64,000 nucleotides of DNA from Allostella sp. ATCC 35155 (lineage in GTDB: Bacteria > Pseudomonadota > Alphaproteobacteria > ATCC43930 > Allostellaceae), in contig AP019701.1 in NCBI GenBank assembly GCA_006738865.1, forward strand, positions 2,848,001-2,912,000. The letters are read 5' to 3'. Under the pieces are notes generated by a model. That model made no database searches and was not told the DNA's origin. It saw nothing but the letters and a program-made list of their open reading frames with translations. Below are positions 24,877-33,669 of the stretch, in pieces; the stretch's first letter is position 1; each line of letters starts with the position of its first letter. The position numbers and the translations under genes were made by a program.

Positions 24877-27111
24877 TCAGGCGAAAGCGAAATCCCCCGC
24901 CGTGAAGCTGTCCTTGGTCACGTTGGCCACGAAGATGGTACTCCCGTCGATGGGTATGGCCGTCCCGGCGACCCCGAGATAGACGCCGTTGAACATGACC
25001 GCCTGAAGGTCGGTGAAATTGTTGATGGTCGCACCATTGATGGCGATGAACGCGTCATCGGCCAGGGAATAGTCGGCGATCACGTCGACCGCGCCGGGGT
25101 CCGACACGAAGTAGTAGAAGAAGAAGCGATCGGCTCCTTCACCGCCGTACATGGTGTCGGCGCCGAGTCCGCCTTCGAGCTCGTCGTTGCCGGCACCGCC
25201 GAAGAGCAGGTCGTTGTCCCGGTTTCCCACGACGAAGTCGTTCCCGTTGCCGCCGAACAGCACGTCGTCCCCGTCCGCGCCATAGAGGTCGTCGTCCCCG
25301 TTGCCACCATCCAGGACGTCGTTGAAGGCCCCCCCTCCAAGATCGTCGCCTTCGATGGTGTCCGCACCGTCCGAGCCGGACAGCGTGTCGGCCCCGGCAT
25401 TGCCGACGATCCGGTCGTCGCCGCTGCCTCCATCGACGTCGTCGTTCCCGTCGTCGCCAGTCAGGAAATCGTTGCCGGCGCCGCCCAGCATCGTGTCGTC
25501 GCCGGCGCGGCCATTGGCGGTGTCCTGGCCGTCGGCCCCGATGATCAGGTCGTTGCCGGCACCGCCATCCATCACATCGTTGCCATCGTCGCCGATCACG
25601 ACGTCCGCGCCGCCATCCCCGTTCAGGCGATCGTCGCCCTCGCCGCCGCTGAGTTCGTCGTTGTCGTCCCCGCCATCGACGGAATCATTGCCGATCCCCG
25701 CCAGGATGAAGTCGTTGCCCTCGTCGCCATGAAGCGTGTCGTCGCCGTTGCCGCCGGCGATCTGGTCGTTGCCCGTCCCGCCCAGGATGACGTCGAGATC
25801 GTCGCCGCCGCCGAGGAAGTCGGCGCCGGCGTCGCCGGCGATGCTGTTGAAGCCCGTGCCGCCATCGACCGTATCGGCACCTTCGCCCGCCAGGATCAGG
25901 TCGTTGCCGGCCGCGCCGACGATGCTGTCGTCGCCCGCGCCGCCGTCAAGGGAATCGGCACCCGCGCCGCCATTCAGGGTGTCGGCACCGTTGCCGCCAC
26001 GCAGCGTGTCGACGCCGTCGACCCCGAACAGGATGTCCGCGCCTTCGCCGCCTTCGATCGAATCGTCTCCCTCCCCGCCGTCGAGGATATCGTCCCCCTC
26101 ATCCCCGCTCAGGAAGTCGTCGCCCTCCTGGCCCTGCAGGATGTCGATACCGTCAAAACCGAAGATGTCGTCGTTGCCGGCCTCGCCCACCAGCACGTCG
26201 TCACCCTCGTCCCCGTCCAGGCGGTCGTTGCCTTCGCCGCCGAGCAGCACATCGTTGCCGGCGCCGCCGACGAGGCCGTCATCCCCGTCCCCACCCCGGA
26301 GCACGTCGTCACCGGCATCGCCGGCCACATAGTCGATGCCCGCTTCGCCGTTGAGGGTGTCCCCGCCCTCGCCGCCCTCGAGTTCGTCGTCGCCGTCGCC
26401 GCCGAGCAGCAGGTCCGAGCCGTCCGCTCCCAGCAGCGAGTCCCGGCCGCCGGCACCTTCGAGCGTGTCCGCCCCATCGCCGCCGACGGCGGTATCGTCG
26501 CCGTTTTCGCCGAAGAGGCGATCGTCGCCGAGGTCGCCGTAGAGCAGATCGTTGCCGTCGCCGCCGAAGACCTGGTCGTTGCCCTGGCCGCCGAAGGCGG
26601 TATCGTTGCCGGCCCCCGCGAAGACCGAATCCTCGCCGATGTTGCCGTTGACGTGCCAGTCGTCCCCGTCTTCCCCATAGACGGTGTCGATGCCCTGACC
26701 ACCGCGGACGAAATCGCGGCCCGAGCCGCCATAGACGAGGTCGACGCCGGTATTGCCGTTGATCGCGTCGTCGCCGGCCTCGCCCAGGACGAGATCGTCG
26801 CCGTCGGCGCCCAGGATCAGATCGTCGCCGTCGCCGCCGGTGAGTTCGTCATTGCCGCTGCCTTCGTTGCCGATATTGGTGCCGCCGAACATGGAATCGG
26901 CGCCACTGCTGCCGCGGATGGTGTCGTCGCCGCTGCCGCCGATGAGGAAATCGTTCCCGTCGCCGCCGTCAGCGCTGTCCGCGCCCGGCCCAAGATCAAG
27001 GAAATCGTCGCCACCCAGTCCGGAAACGGTGTCGTCGCCGTCGAGCGCAAAATACTCGTCGGCTCCCGATGTCCCGATGAAAATGTCGTTGCCGATTGTT
27101 CCGTTCGCCAT
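24877..27111 (-). CDS. RTX calcium-binding repeat protein 1
   Basis: This 744-residue acidic protein is made almost entirely of RTX nonapeptide repeats (GGxGxDxLx, dozens of copies). They would form a calcium-filled parallel beta roll after secretion. The C-terminus (about 660-744) is non-repetitive, with VSDPGAVDVIADYSLADD, and likely holds the type I secretion signal. There is no N-terminal signal peptide and no catalytic domain. I chose ATG 27111 (MANGTIGND), preceded by GGGAG, because the paralogue at 28375 starts the same way; ATG 27126 is an alternative. No HlyB/HlyD/TolC genes are nearby. It may be a surface-layer-like or matrix protein. Confidence 0.88.
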   Translation of the reverse strand: MANGTIGNDIFIGTSGADEYFALDGDDTVSGLGGDDFLDLGPGADSADGGDGNDFLIGGSGDDTIRGSSGADSMFGGTNIGNEGSGNDELTGGDGDDLILGADGDDLVLGEAGDDAINGNTGVDLVYGGSGRDFVRGGQGIDTVYGEDGDDWHVNGNIGEDSVFAGAGNDTAFGGQGNDQVFGGDGNDLLYGDLGDDRLFGENGDDTAVGGDGADTLEGAGGRDSLLGADGSDLLLGGDGDDELEGGEGGDTLNGEAGIDYVAGDAGDDVLRGGDGDDGLVGGAGNDVLLGGEGNDRLDGDEGDDVLVGEAGNDDIFGFDGIDILQGQEGDDFLSGDEGDDILDGGEGDDSIEGGEGADILFGVDGVDTLRGGNGADTLNGGAGADSLDGGAGDDSIVGAAGNDLILAGEGADTVDGGTGFNSIAGDAGADFLGGGDDLDVILGGTGNDQIAGGNGDDTLHGDEGNDFILAGIGNDSVDGGDDNDELSGGEGDDRLNGDGGADVVIGDDGNDVMDGGAGNDLIIGADGQDTANGRAGDDTMLGGAGNDFLTGDDGNDDVDGGSGDDRIVGNAGADTLSGSDGADTIEGDDLGGGAFNDVLDGGNGDDDLYGADGDDVLFGGNGNDFVVGNRDNDLLFGGAGNDELEGGLGADTMYGGEGADRFFFYYFVSDPGAVDVIADYSLADDAFIAINGATINNFTDLQAVMFNGVYLGVAGTAIPIDGSTIFVANVTKDSFTAGDFAFA

Positions 27112-27376
27112 GACATGCACTCCCATTCCGATTTTGTCGGTCGGGAGTTCCGTGCACGATCCCCAGGCTGGAGCCGCTCTCCCGCCGCTTCTCTATGAGC
27201 GCCCCAGAATCGAGGCTGAATTTATGCAGGCACCATAGGGTTCGCTTGCGCTTCGCAACAAGCCAAAATGTTGAAAAGCGGCCCAGCCGCAATCGTGGAT
27301 ATCGATCCGGAGCGGGCCCGGCTGGCCGACCGCACATGCTCCCAGGGCCTCCGGCCGTCCCTGGCAGACGGAAGAG
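27112..27376. other. Intergenic region upstream of RTX gene 1
   Basis: This gap between the RTX gene 2 terminator and the RTX gene 1 start has no gene I can support. On the minus strand it contains a short AT-richer stretch (about 27230-27285, with TTTTCAACATTTTGG) that could hold the promoter. No clear -35/-10 pair or operator is visible. Confidence 0.4.
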
Positions 27377-27410
27377 CCGCGTCGCCGCAGACAGGTCTGC
27401 GGCGACGCGG
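27377..27410 (-). terminator. Perfect 16-bp hairpin after RTX gene 2
   Basis: CCGCGTCGCCGCAGAC and GTCTGCGGCGACGCGG are exact complements with only two bases between them, beginning 15 nt beyond the RTX gene 2 stop on the minus strand. No U-tract follows. It shares the GTCGCCG core with the palindrome after RTX gene 1. Confidence 0.7.
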
Positions 27411-27424
27411 GGCAACCCGGCAGA

Positions 27425-28375
27425 TCAGAGGAACGTGAAGTTCAAGGACGTGAGGTCCGTCGGCGCCACGCCCTGCAGGAACACGGCATTGTTCGCGCCG
27501 AGATCGATCAAGGTGCCGGCACCGGCCGCCGTCGCGAAGGCGATCGAAGCCGCCTGCACGTCGGCGAACGTGGTGATGCTCGTGCCGTTGATGTTCGGCG
27601 TGATGTTGATCAGCTCGTGTCCGAACTCGAAGTCCGACACCACGTCGATGCCCGAACCGTGATCGAAGAAGAAGTAGTCGGAACCGGTGTTGCCGTACAT
27701 CACGTCGTCGCCGGCCTCGCCCTCCAGAAAGTCGCCGCCCTCACCGCCGTCCAGAATGTCGTCACCGCCCTCGCCCACAAGGACGTCGTCGCCGAGGTTG
27801 CCGAAGAGGACATCGTTGCCGTCGCCGCCGAACACCCAATCCGAACCCTGACCGCCGAACGCCGTATCGGCGCCGGTGCCGGAGAACACGAAATCGTCGC
27901 CGATATTGCCGTTGACGTGCCAGTCGTCGTCGCCCTCGCCATAGACGGTGTCGTCGCCCTGGCCGCCGCGGACGAAGTCGCGGCCGGACCCGCCATAGAC
28001 GATGTCGATGCCGGTGTTGCCGTTGAGCGCATCGTCGCCGCCCTCGCCGAACACCAGATCGTCGCCGTCGCCGCCGAGGATCAGGTCGTTGCCGTCGCCG
28101 CCGGTGAGCTCGTCGTTGCCGCTGCTGTCGTTGCTGAGGTTGGAGCCGCCGAACATGGAGTCGGCGCCGCTGGAGCCGCGCAGCGTGTCGTCGCCGCTGC
28201 CGCCGACCATGAAGTCGTCACCTTCGCCGCCGTCCGCGGAGTCGGCGCCGCCGCCCAGATCCAGGAAGTCCGGCCCACCCAGGCCGGATACGGTGTCGTT
28301 GCCGTCGAGCGCGAAAAACTCGTCCGGGCCGTTCGTCCCGACGAACGTGTCGTTGCCGTTCGTGCCGTTTGCCAT
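27425..28375 (-). CDS. RTX calcium-binding repeat protein 2 (paralogue of protein 1)
   Basis: This 316-residue RTX protein starts MANGTNGND after a GGGGGA ribosome site. Its first 200 residues follow RTX protein 1 closely, including a DWHVNGNIG segment between repeat blocks in both. The C-terminal 80 residues (SDYFFFDHGSGIDVVSDFEFG, then ITPNINGTSITTF) resemble the 'DxxDxF' ends that follow RTX blocks in secreted proteins and probably carry the type I secretion signal. No enzyme domain is present. The pair likely arose by tandem duplication, with protein 1 expanded by extra repeats. It is upstream of protein 1 on the same strand, but a strong hairpin lies between them. Confidence 0.88.
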   Translation of the reverse strand: MANGTNGNDTFVGTNGPDEFFALDGNDTVSGLGGPDFLDLGGGADSADGGEGDDFMVGGSGDDTLRGSSGADSMFGGSNLSNDSSGNDELTGGDGNDLILGGDGDDLVFGEGGDDALNGNTGIDIVYGGSGRDFVRGGQGDDTVYGEGDDDWHVNGNIGDDFVFSGTGADTAFGGQGSDWVFGGDGNDVLFGNLGDDVLVGEGGDDILDGGEGGDFLEGEAGDDVMYGNTGSDYFFFDHGSGIDVVSDFEFGHELINITPNINGTSITTFADVQAASIAFATAAGAGTLIDLGANNAVFLQGVAPTDLTSLNFTFL

Positions 28376-28517
28376 CGTCAGTCCCCCTTGTGGTTCGGCC
28401 GGATTCGAGAAAAGACTGCTACCGCCTGGACCATCGATGCGCCTGCCCCCCAAGCCAGCTTCCGGGGCAACGTGCAAACTCAACCAACAATTGGCAACAA
28501 TTTATCGCACTCGACGA

Positions 28518-29018
28518 TCACGCACTGCGCTTCGGCGTCAGTTCGCATGCGAGATACCGCACCGCCTTGCCGCGCTCCGCCAACCGCGCCCGGCCAACCT
28601 CGGCAAAGCCCAGCGCCGCATGGAAGGCATCGGACGCCGGATTGGGCGGGTCGCTGTTCACCTCGCAGACGATGTGCGCGTGGCCGGCCGCCCGGGCCGC
28701 CGCGAAGAGGTCGGCATAGAGCGCGCGCGCCAGGCCCCGGCCGCGGGCCATGGCGGCGACGACGATGCGGTCGACATAGACGAAGCGCGCATAGCGGCCG
28801 CGAAACCACAGGAAGTTCGGGCTGTCATAGTCGGCATCCTGGTCGAAGGCGACGAGGAGGGCCGCCCCCTCCCCTGCCACCCGCACCCGGAAGGCCGCCG
28901 CGAAGAGCCGCGCCAGGCCCTCGGCCGTCAGCTCCGACAGTTCGACGGCATGGGCGTTGTTGAGCGCCAGCAGGGCCGCCGCGTCGGCCGCCGTCGGGCT
29001 TCGCAGCGACGGCGTCAT
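28518..29018 (-). CDS. GNAT N-acetyltransferase
   Basis: This 166-residue protein has the GNAT acetyl-CoA site in VVAAMARGRGLARALYADL (about 92-110), with a later strand AHIVCEVNSDPPNPASDAFHAALGF. It overlaps the NDP-forming ligase gene by 4 nt (ATGA) and ends the thiolase/DUF35/ligase operon. In several bacteria a GNAT acylates an acyl-CoA synthetase lysine to control it, so regulation of the neighbouring ligase is a reasonable inference. A small-molecule substrate is equally possible. Confidence 0.85.
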   Translation of the reverse strand: MTPSLRSPTAADAAALLALNNAHAVELSELTAEGLARLFAAAFRVRVAGEGAALLVAFDQDADYDSPNFLWFRGRYARFVYVDRIVVAAMARGRGLARALYADLFAAARAAGHAHIVCEVNSDPPNPASDAFHAALGFAEVGRARLAERGKAVRYLACELTPKRSA

Positions 29019-31117
29019 CCCGCGCCGTCCGCCCCGCGCTCGACCAGCGCATCGACGATCGCCGTCGGTTCGCCGGCCGCACCCACCATGACCGGGTTGA
29101 GATCGACGGACGCGATCGCCCCGCCGGCCGCCAGCATCATCGCGCCCAGGCGCACCGCGGCATCCGCATAGGTCGCGAGGTCGAGCGCCGGCTCGCCGCG
29201 CGTGCCGCGCAGGATGGGCGCGATGCGCAGGTCCATCAGCGCCTCGACCACGTCCTCTGCGGTGAAGGGCGGCACCAGCACGGCGACGTCGCCCAGCGCC
29301 TCGACATACTTGCCGCCGTCGCCGACGAGCACCGCCGGGCCGACCATCGGATCGCGCCGGGCGCCCAGCACCAGCTCGCGCCGCCCCTTGACCATGCGGG
29401 CGACGATGACGCCGTCCGCCTCTGCCCCCAATGCTTGAAGGCCCGCCATCTGCGCCTGGAAGGTGGCGGCGACCGCGTCGGCATCGGCGAGACCCAGGGC
29501 CACGAGGCCGTGCTCGGACTTGTGCGGCACGTCGGCCGAGCAGGCCTTGACCGCCACCGGCCCGCCCAGTTCGGCGAAGGCCGCCCGCGCCTCGGCCTCG
29601 GTCCGGCACAGGCGATGGGCGACGACCGGCATGCCCTGCGCCGCCAGCAGCGCGAGGCTGTCCGCCTCGCCGAGGAAAGGCTTGGTCCCGGCGGGAAGCG
29701 TCACCGGTGCCGCAGCCGGCATCGCCGGCAGGGACCGGCGCATCATCGCCGTATGCGCGGCCAGCTGCGCCAGCGCCCGCATCGCCGTCGTCTCGTTGGG
29801 ATAGGTTGGAATGCCAGCCTCCGCGAATACCGCCGCAATGTTGGGCTGGGGCACGCCGAGCGCGACGGGCTTGCCCGTGTCCGCCATGAACTGCGCCGTG
29901 TCGCGCGCGAAGGCCGGCACGTCGTAGCCGGCGCCGGCGACCGGGATCGCGATGAAGAAGAGGTCGGCGGCGGGGTCGCGGCCGACGATCGGCAGCACGT
30001 CGCTGAAGAGGCGGCTGTTGGAGAGCAGCGCCGCCGTCACGTCGATCGGGTTGGTGGTGGTGGCAAAGCCCGGCAGCACGCCCTTCAGCGCCGTCACCGT
30101 CTCCGGCTGGAAGCGGCCGAGCGGCAGGTCGAGTTCGGTCGCCCGGTCGGCCGCCATGACGCAGCTCGCCCCGGAATTGCTGATGGCGACCAGCCGCCGC
30201 CCGCCCGGTCGCCAGCCCTTGAGATAGAGTTCGGCCGCCGCGCACCAGTCGTGCATGTCGCTGGCGCGCCAGATGCCGTGCCGCTTGAGAAAGGCATCGA
30301 TGACCCGGTCCTCGCCGGCGAGCGAGCCGGTGTGCGAGCGGGCGGCCTGGGCACCGGCCGCGGTCCGCCCCGCCTTCAGCGCCACCACCGGCAGGTCGCG
30401 CTCGCGCGCGGCGGCGGCCAGGGACGCCAGCCGGGTCGCGTCGGTCATCCCCTCGAGATAGATCAGCAGCAGCCGGATCTCGGGATCGGCCACCATCGCC
30501 TCGGCCAGCTCGACCGCCGTCAGGTCGGCGTCGTTGCCGGTCGCGCAGACATAGCGCACGCCGATGCCGCGGCCGCGCAGCAGGGCATAGGGAACGAGGC
30601 TGGTGGCGCCGCTCTGGCTGACGATGCCGACCGGACCGTCGGCCGGCGGCGCCTCGATGAACATGGTGGCGAAGTTGGCGACCGCGCCGGTGCCGAAATT
30701 GGCGAGACCCTGGCTGTTCGGCCCGACGATGCGCATGCCCCGGGCGCGCGCCCGGGCGACCATCGCACGCTGCGCCGCCATACCCGCCTCGCCGGTTTCC
30801 CCGAAGCCGGACGCCATGACGATGCAGACCTTGACCCCGCGCTCGGCACAGGCGTCGACGGCCTGGATGCCGGCCTCGCCGGGGATCGCGACGACGACCA
30901 GCTCGGGCGCCTCCGGCAGGGCGGCGAGGTCGGGATAGGCTTTGTAGCCCTGGATCTCGGCCCGCGTCGGGTTGATCGGATAGACCTGCCCGCGGAAGCC
31001 GAACTTCGACAGGAAATGGATCGGCCGCCCGCCGACCTTGTTCGGATTGTCCGAGGCGCCGATGACGGCGACCGAGCGGGGATCGAGGGCAGCGCGAAGG
31101 GCATCGTCGAGCGGCAT
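29015..31117 (-). CDS. NDP-forming acyl-CoA ligase (acetate-CoA ligase family)
   Basis: This 700-residue protein has the single-chain layout of NDP-forming acyl-CoA synthetases. The CoA-binding domain (1-130) opens PRSVAVIGASDNPNKVGG. The CoA-ligase domains follow, with the phosphorylated-histidine motif RSHTGSLAGED (His about 267), and an ATP-grasp domain (about 465-690) contains AVKACSADVPHKSEHGLVALG. It forms acyl-CoA from a carboxylic acid with ATP (or the reverse). The thiolase-like and DUF35 genes lie just upstream, so it probably activates or releases the acid handled by that complex. A second member is encoded at 45827-47959. Confidence 0.92.
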   Translation of the reverse strand: MPLDDALRAALDPRSVAVIGASDNPNKVGGRPIHFLSKFGFRGQVYPINPTRAEIQGYKAYPDLAALPEAPELVVVAIPGEAGIQAVDACAERGVKVCIVMASGFGETGEAGMAAQRAMVARARARGMRIVGPNSQGLANFGTGAVANFATMFIEAPPADGPVGIVSQSGATSLVPYALLRGRGIGVRYVCATGNDADLTAVELAEAMVADPEIRLLLIYLEGMTDATRLASLAAAARERDLPVVALKAGRTAAGAQAARSHTGSLAGEDRVIDAFLKRHGIWRASDMHDWCAAAELYLKGWRPGGRRLVAISNSGASCVMAADRATELDLPLGRFQPETVTALKGVLPGFATTTNPIDVTAALLSNSRLFSDVLPIVGRDPAADLFFIAIPVAGAGYDVPAFARDTAQFMADTGKPVALGVPQPNIAAVFAEAGIPTYPNETTAMRALAQLAAHTAMMRRSLPAMPAAAPVTLPAGTKPFLGEADSLALLAAQGMPVVAHRLCRTEAEARAAFAELGGPVAVKACSADVPHKSEHGLVALGLADADAVAATFQAQMAGLQALGAEADGVIVARMVKGRRELVLGARRDPMVGPAVLVGDGGKYVEALGDVAVLVPPFTAEDVVEALMDLRIAPILRGTRGEPALDLATYADAAVRLGAMMLAAGGAIASVDLNPVMVGAAGEPTAIVDALVERGADGAG

Positions 31118-31143
31118 CGGAAGTCCTGGGCGAGACGGTGGAA

Positions 31144-31506
31144 TCAGATCGCGACGAAGCGCGGCAGATGCCGGCCCTCATGCACGAAGAAGGTGACGGC
31201 GACGCGCTGGCCGATGGCGAGATCGGGCGCGCCGTGCGCCATCATGCGGATGCCCTCGTCGAGGTCGACCAGGACGATCGTGTAGGGGGCGAGCGCACGG
31301 AACGCGTCAGTGGGTGCGCGGGCGACGATGGTGACCGCGTGGACGATCCCGGTCCCGATGGCCGTCCGCCATTCCACTTCCGGCGAGCCGCAGGCCGGGC
31401 AGAAGTCGCGCGGGAAGGTCTGGCCCGTGCCGCATGCGGTGCAGCGGCGCCAGCGCAGTTCTCCCGCCGCGCAGCCCTCCCAGAAATGCCTCGCGAGCGG
31501 CCCCAT
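31144..31506 (-). CDS. DUF35 zinc-ribbon / OB-fold protein, thiolase partner
   Basis: This 120-residue DUF35 protein has a zinc ribbon with Cys22, Cys25, Cys36 and Cys39 (RCTACGTG ... FCPACGS), followed by an OB fold. DUF35 proteins act as obligate partners of thiolase-like enzymes, for example in channelled HMG-CoA synthesis and steroid side-chain aldolases, where they present CoA or the acyl substrate. Its start overlaps the stop of the thiolase-like gene in a TGATG junction, which supports a tight complex. Confidence 0.9.
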   Translation of the reverse strand: MGPLARHFWEGCAAGELRWRRCTACGTGQTFPRDFCPACGSPEVEWRTAIGTGIVHAVTIVARAPTDAFRALAPYTIVLVDLDEGIRMMAHGAPDLAIGQRVAVTFFVHEGRHLPRFVAI

Positions 31507-32630
31507 CACGCCGCCCCCAGGATCAGGCTGACATGGGAGGACATGACGCCGCCGTCGCCATGGACGAAGGCCGTCCGGCGGTTCGCCACCTGCCGCGCGC
31601 CGGCCTTGCCCGCCAGCTGCCGGTAGGCCTCGGCGATGTGCGCCATGCCGCCGCCGACGCCGCAATGGCCGAAGGCGAGCAGCCCGCCATGGGTGTTGAG
31701 CGGCAGCCGCCCCGCCGGCCCGAAGTCGCCCGCGCGCGCCATCGCAGCGGCACCGCCGCGCGGGGCAAAGCCGATCTCCTCCAGCAGCATCGTCAGCGTG
31801 ATCGTGAAGCTGTCATAGACGGCCAGGAAATCGACCGCCTCGCGGCCGATCCCCGCCTCGGCGAAGGCGCGGCCGGCCGCGACCGCAGCGCCGGTCGTCG
31901 TCAGGTCGGCGGCATGGCTGATGTGCTGGTGGCGGTGGGCCTGGCCCATGCCGAGGATGCGGGCGGCACCCGCTTCGCGCTGCACCACCAGCGCCACCCC
32001 GCCATCCGATATCGGACAGCAGTCGAGCAGCTTGAGCGGTGCTGCGATCGGCTTCGAGGCCAGCACGTCGGCGACCGTGATCGGCGCGGTCTGGTGGGCG
32101 CCGGGGCAGTTGGCGGCATGGCGGCGCATCAGCACCGCGAACTCGGCGAGGTCCGCCGCGTTCAATCCATGGACATGCAGATAGCGCGAGGCCAGCAACG
32201 CGTAATAGGCCGGGATCGTGGCACCGAACGGCACCTCGAAATCGGGATGGCCGACCTGCGCCAGGGTCTGGATCGCCGAATCGCGGCTCTGGCCGGTGGC
32301 CCGGTTCTCCGCCCCGACCACCAGGATGCGCCGGCACTGGCCGGCGTCGACCAGCCGCGCGGCCAGCATGGTCATCGCGCAGCCCGTCGCGCCGCCCGCC
32401 TGCACCGCATGGGCATAGGCGGGGTCGAGCCCGAAATGCTCGGCGAACACGGTCGCCAGCATCAGGTGCGGATGGGTGGTGGAATAGCCGCAGACGAGCC
32501 CGTCGATGTCGCCACGCGCGAGGCCGGCATCGGCCAGCGCCGCCGCCGCCGCCGCCGTCATCAGATCGATCGTCGAGCGGCCCTCGTGCCGTCCGAACCC
32601 GGTATCGCCGGCGCCAGCGATGTGCGCCAA
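31506..32630 (-). CDS. Thiolase-like protein (SCP2 type) lacking the nucleophilic Cys
   Basis: This 374-residue thiolase-fold protein replaces the N-terminal Cys motif (usually ACASG) by AGGATG near 78-83. The late His motif LLAFGHCGVGGG and NTHGG are kept. It therefore probably does not form an acyl-enzyme; such proteins work with DUF35 partners as retro-aldolases or acetyltransferase-like scaffolds. I chose a TTG start at 32630 because a GGGAGGGA ribosome site lies 6-7 nt before it; the ATG at 32696 has no such site and almost touches the divergent nuclease gene. It begins the operon with DUF35, the ligase and the GNAT. Confidence 0.85.
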   Translation of the reverse strand: MAHIAGAGDTGFGRHEGRSTIDLMTAAAAAALADAGLARGDIDGLVCGYSTTHPHLMLATVFAEHFGLDPAYAHAVQAGGATGCAMTMLAARLVDAGQCRRILVVGAENRATGQSRDSAIQTLAQVGHPDFEVPFGATIPAYYALLASRYLHVHGLNAADLAEFAVLMRRHAANCPGAHQTAPITVADVLASKPIAAPLKLLDCCPISDGGVALVVQREAGAARILGMGQAHRHQHISHAADLTTTGAAVAAGRAFAEAGIGREAVDFLAVYDSFTITLTMLLEEIGFAPRGGAAAMARAGDFGPAGRLPLNTHGGLLAFGHCGVGGGMAHIAEAYRQLAGKAGARQVANRRTAFVHGDGGVMSSHVSLILGAA

Positions 32631-32715
32631 ACTCGTTCCCTCCCGAAGCGGGCGGCAGTGTGCGCGTATGCCCCGCCTTCGGGCAAGCCTCGGCACGGCA
32701 GTTCAGGACGGCTCC

Positions 32716-33669
32716 ATGCGCCTCAGGATCGCGACCTACAATCTCGAGAACTTCGACGACACGGGCCCGCTGTCGCTCGAGGAGCGACTCCCGGTGCTGC
32801 GGCGGTATATCGACCGCCTCGACGCCGACATCCTCTGCCTCCAGGAAGTGAACGCCCAGGAACCGCCGAAGCGGCCGCGCACGCTGGCGGCGCTCGAACG
32901 GCTGGTTGCCGGCACGCCCTATGCCGGCTTCCACCGCGCCGGCACGTCCAGCGACGGCGGCGACTATCCCCGGGACATCCACAATCTCGTGGTACTCAGC
33001 CGACATCCTATCGGCGCCGTCGAGCAGGTGGCGCACAGCCTGGTGCCGCCGATCGCGTGGCGCTGGCTCGACGCCCAGCGCAGCGAGCCGGTGCGGTTCG
33101 AGCGGCCGGTCCTGTCGGTGGTGATCGATGTCGGCCGGCCGCTGCACCTTCTCAATCTCCATCTGCGCGCGCCGCTGGCCGTCGCGGTGCCCGGCGGCAA
33201 GGCCGGACCATTCGCGTGGAAGACGGTCCCGGCCTGGGCCGAAGGCTATTTCCTGGCGGGGCTGAAGCGGCAGGCGCAGGCGCTGGAGGCGCGCCTGCTG
33301 GTGGATGCGATCCAGGATCGCGACCCCGACGCCTGGATCGTCGTCGCCGGCGACCTCAACGCCGAGGAACGCGAGGTGCCGCTGACGATCCTCACCGCTC
33401 CGCTCGACGCGACGGGCAATCCGGCCCTGGCCGGGCGAACCCTCGCCCGCCTCGCCGACCGGATGCCGGCCGAACGGCGCTACACCGTCCGGCACGGCCG
33501 CGGGCTGCTGCTCGACCATTTGCTGGTGTCCCGCCCGCTGGCAGAGCGGTGCCTCTCGGTCGAAATCCTCAATGCCGGCCTCGCCGACGAGGTCGAGGCG
33601 GCCAATGCCGGATTCGACGACCCTGCCGGCTTCCATGCGCCGATGGTCGCCGCGTTCGACGCCCGCTAG
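32716..33669 (+). CDS. Endonuclease/exonuclease/phosphatase-fold hydrolase
   Basis: This 317-residue EEP-fold enzyme shows the metal-site motifs in order: RIATYNLENF (Asn11), CLQEVN (Glu about 44), LLNLHLRAP, VVAGDLNAE (Asp/Asn about 214-216), LDHLLVS and a C-terminal FHAPMVAA in place of the usual SDHxP. The last His is therefore present but the SDH context is altered. It would cut a phosphodiester or phosphomonoester with Mg2+. No signal peptide is seen. It diverges from the thiolase operon and converges on the MFS unit, with a 4-nt overlap to the small membrane gene. Confidence 0.85.
   Translation: MRLRIATYNLENFDDTGPLSLEERLPVLRRYIDRLDADILCLQEVNAQEPPKRPRTLAALERLVAGTPYAGFHRAGTSSDGGDYPRDIHNLVVLSRHPIGAVEQVAHSLVPPIAWRWLDAQRSEPVRFERPVLSVVIDVGRPLHLLNLHLRAPLAVAVPGGKAGPFAWKTVPAWAEGYFLAGLKRQAQALEARLLVDAIQDRDPDAWIVVAGDLNAEEREVPLTILTAPLDATGNPALAGRTLARLADRMPAERRYTVRHGRGLLLDHLLVSRPLAERCLSVEILNAGLADEVEAANAGFDDPAGFHAPMVAAFDAR

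Noticed and set aside
24337-27198. Plus-strand open frame of 953 codons with regular Val/Ala repeats
   Set aside because: It is the complement of the RTX repeats read antisense; the periodicity comes from the nonapeptide codons. The real product is on the minus strand.
24877-28375. Dense short repeats resembling a CRISPR or satellite array
   Set aside because: The period is 27 nt with variable sequence and an intact reading frame coding GGxGxDxLx. There are no identical repeats separated by unique spacers.
28801-31181. Long alternative frame over the NDP-forming ligase gene, seemingly fusing it with the GNAT
   Set aside because: Only the last 166 codons (the GNAT) are meaningful; the rest is out of frame with the clear ligase motifs.
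32506-32715. Upstream extension of the nuclease-fold gene
   Set aside because: It overlaps the thiolase-like start region on the other strand and gives no family similarity; ATG 32716 directly precedes the RIATYNLENF motif.
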